Source: an uncultured Fusobacterium sp.
GTDB lineage: Bacteria > Fusobacteriota > Fusobacteriia > Fusobacteriales > Fusobacteriaceae
Length of the DNA: 64,000 bases
Assembly (NCBI GenBank): GCA_900541465.1
Contig: UQJY01000003.1
Location: 32,529 to 96,528, forward strand
Direction: 5' to 3'
Every line of letters starts with the position of its first letter. The first letter of the stretch is position 1. Under the pieces are notes generated by a model that saw only the letters and a list, made by a program, of their open reading frames with translations, was not told the DNA's origin and did not search any database. This document shows positions 63,464 to 64,000 of this stretch, piece after piece. Both the position numbers and the translations under genes were made by a program.

Positions 63464-63886
63464 ATGATAAGAAAAATGAAACAGGAAGAACTTAACGAAG
63501 TAATGAATATCTGGCTTGAGACAAATATAAAAGCTCATAACTTTATCCCGCAGAAATATTGGGAAGATAATTTTGAACTTGTAAAAAAACTTATTTCACA
63601 GGCAGAAATATATATTTATGAAAAAAATAAAAATATTTTAGGTTTTATCGGAATGAGCAGTAATTATATAGCCGGGATATTTGTAAAAGAAGAGGAACAG
63701 TCAAAAGGAATAGGAAAAGAACTTTTAAATTTTGTAAAAAATATAAAGAAAGAACTGAACTTAAATGTTTATGAAAAAAATATCAAAGCTGTGAGTTTTT
63801 ATAAAAGAGAAAATTTTTATATTATAAATGAAGGAATTGATGAAGCTGCAGGGGAAAAGGAATTTTCTATGGAATGGAAAAAATAA
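63464..63886 (+). CDS. GNAT N-acetyltransferase
   Basis: 140 residues from the ATG at 63464; a GTG three codons upstream is in frame but only 3 bp from AGGAG, too close, so either start is possible. Acetyl-CoA motif EEEQSKGIGKELLNF (about 74-88), then NLNVYEKNIKAVSFYKRENF, resembling small acetyltransferases that modify a metabolite. Its upstream region shares the cyuA enhancer sites, but there is no clear sign of joint control. Confidence 0.82.
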   Translation: MIRKMKQEELNEVMNIWLETNIKAHNFIPQKYWEDNFELVKKLISQAEIYIYEKNKNILGFIGMSSNYIAGIFVKEEEQSKGIGKELLNFVKNIKKELNLNVYEKNIKAVSFYKRENFYIINEGIDEAAGEKEFSMEWKK

Positions 63887-63917
63887 AAAACTGTCTTATA
63901 TACAGGCGAAAAAAAAA

Positions 63918-63943
63918 AGACACATTTCTGTGTCTTAAATTTT
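63918..63943. terminator. Terminator between GNAT and tRNA-Asp
   Basis: AAGACACA (63918-63925) / TGTGTCTT (63929-63936) with T tracts on both sides. It ends the convergent tRNA transcript and the GNAT gene. Confidence 0.8.
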
Positions 63944-63949
63944 TTTAAA

Positions 63950-64000
63950 TGGCGGGAGTGACGAGATTCGAACTCGCGACCTCCTACGTGACAGGCAGGC
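63950..64000 (-). tRNA. tRNA-Asp (GTC), 3' part
   Basis: Minus-strand reading gives the anticodon arm CCTGTCACG (anticodon GTC), variable loop, T arm GCGAGTTCGAATCTCGT, acceptor strand CACTCCCG and an encoded CCA end at 63950-63952. The 5' half lies beyond the window. A companion tRNA cluster may follow. Confidence 0.93.

Overview
This window looks like a chromosome segment of a Fusobacterium-type bacterium (family Fusobacteriaceae). The evidence is very low GC with A-rich purine-biased codons, an outer membrane shown by a FomA-like porin, a type V autotransporter and LPS-core glycosyltransferases, and amino-acid-fermentation genes (gdhA, azlCD, gltP-like symporter, cysteine desulfidase). Species cannot be fixed from sequence reading alone.

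Layout. 1-8.1 kb: 5' part of birA (minus), gdhA, azlCD, a MerR-family regulator with two near-identical dyad promoters (one before itself, one in its own 3' end driving a porin), then a two-gene AAA15 ATPase + RloB cassette (AbiL/PARIS-like defence) bracketed by duplicated terminators. 8.2-26.4 kb: an unbroken 20-gene plus-strand run for housekeeping: DUF445, ruvB, Rrf2, rsmE, mtaB, LytR_C, MreD-like, PBP2, RNase J, YhbY, DUF212, dxs, HD protein, tlyA, ctpA, rsmI, rbgA, nadE, a membrane protein and nfeD. 26.5-32 kb: histidinol phosphatase plus an ABC importer operon with an embedded alkaline-phosphatase-superfamily enzyme, followed by a MITE-like palindrome.

32.2-39.9 kb (minus): argS, a probable 6S RNA, aspS, hisS, rarA, secG, a second structured RNA candidate, and two tandem HU-like proteins. 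40-44 kb: a 1327-residue autotransporter with YNYG repeats. 44.5-47.1 kb (plus): a phage-type replication cassette (two excisionase-like HTH proteins, an initiator-like protein and a DnaC/IstB loader) with no integrase. 47.1-57.4 kb (minus): superoxide reductase and PerR with a PerR box, GNAT, truA, plsC, recX, recA, and an LPS-core cluster (three GT9, a core kinase, a GT2, a polysaccharide deacetylase).

57.5-64 kb: an RHH-WYL regulator divergent from a dicarboxylate/amino-acid symporter, a compact sRNA candidate with a consensus promoter, a DASS-type transporter, a cysteine desulfidase gene with a textbook sigma-54 promoter and three upstream inverted-repeat sites, a GNAT, and the 3' part of tRNA-Asp.

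The most noteworthy signals are regulatory: the MerR dyad-promoter pair, the sigma-54/UAS array before cyuA, several small standalone RNA genes, and the flanking repeats around the defence cassette. No CRISPR array, IS element or integrase was seen.
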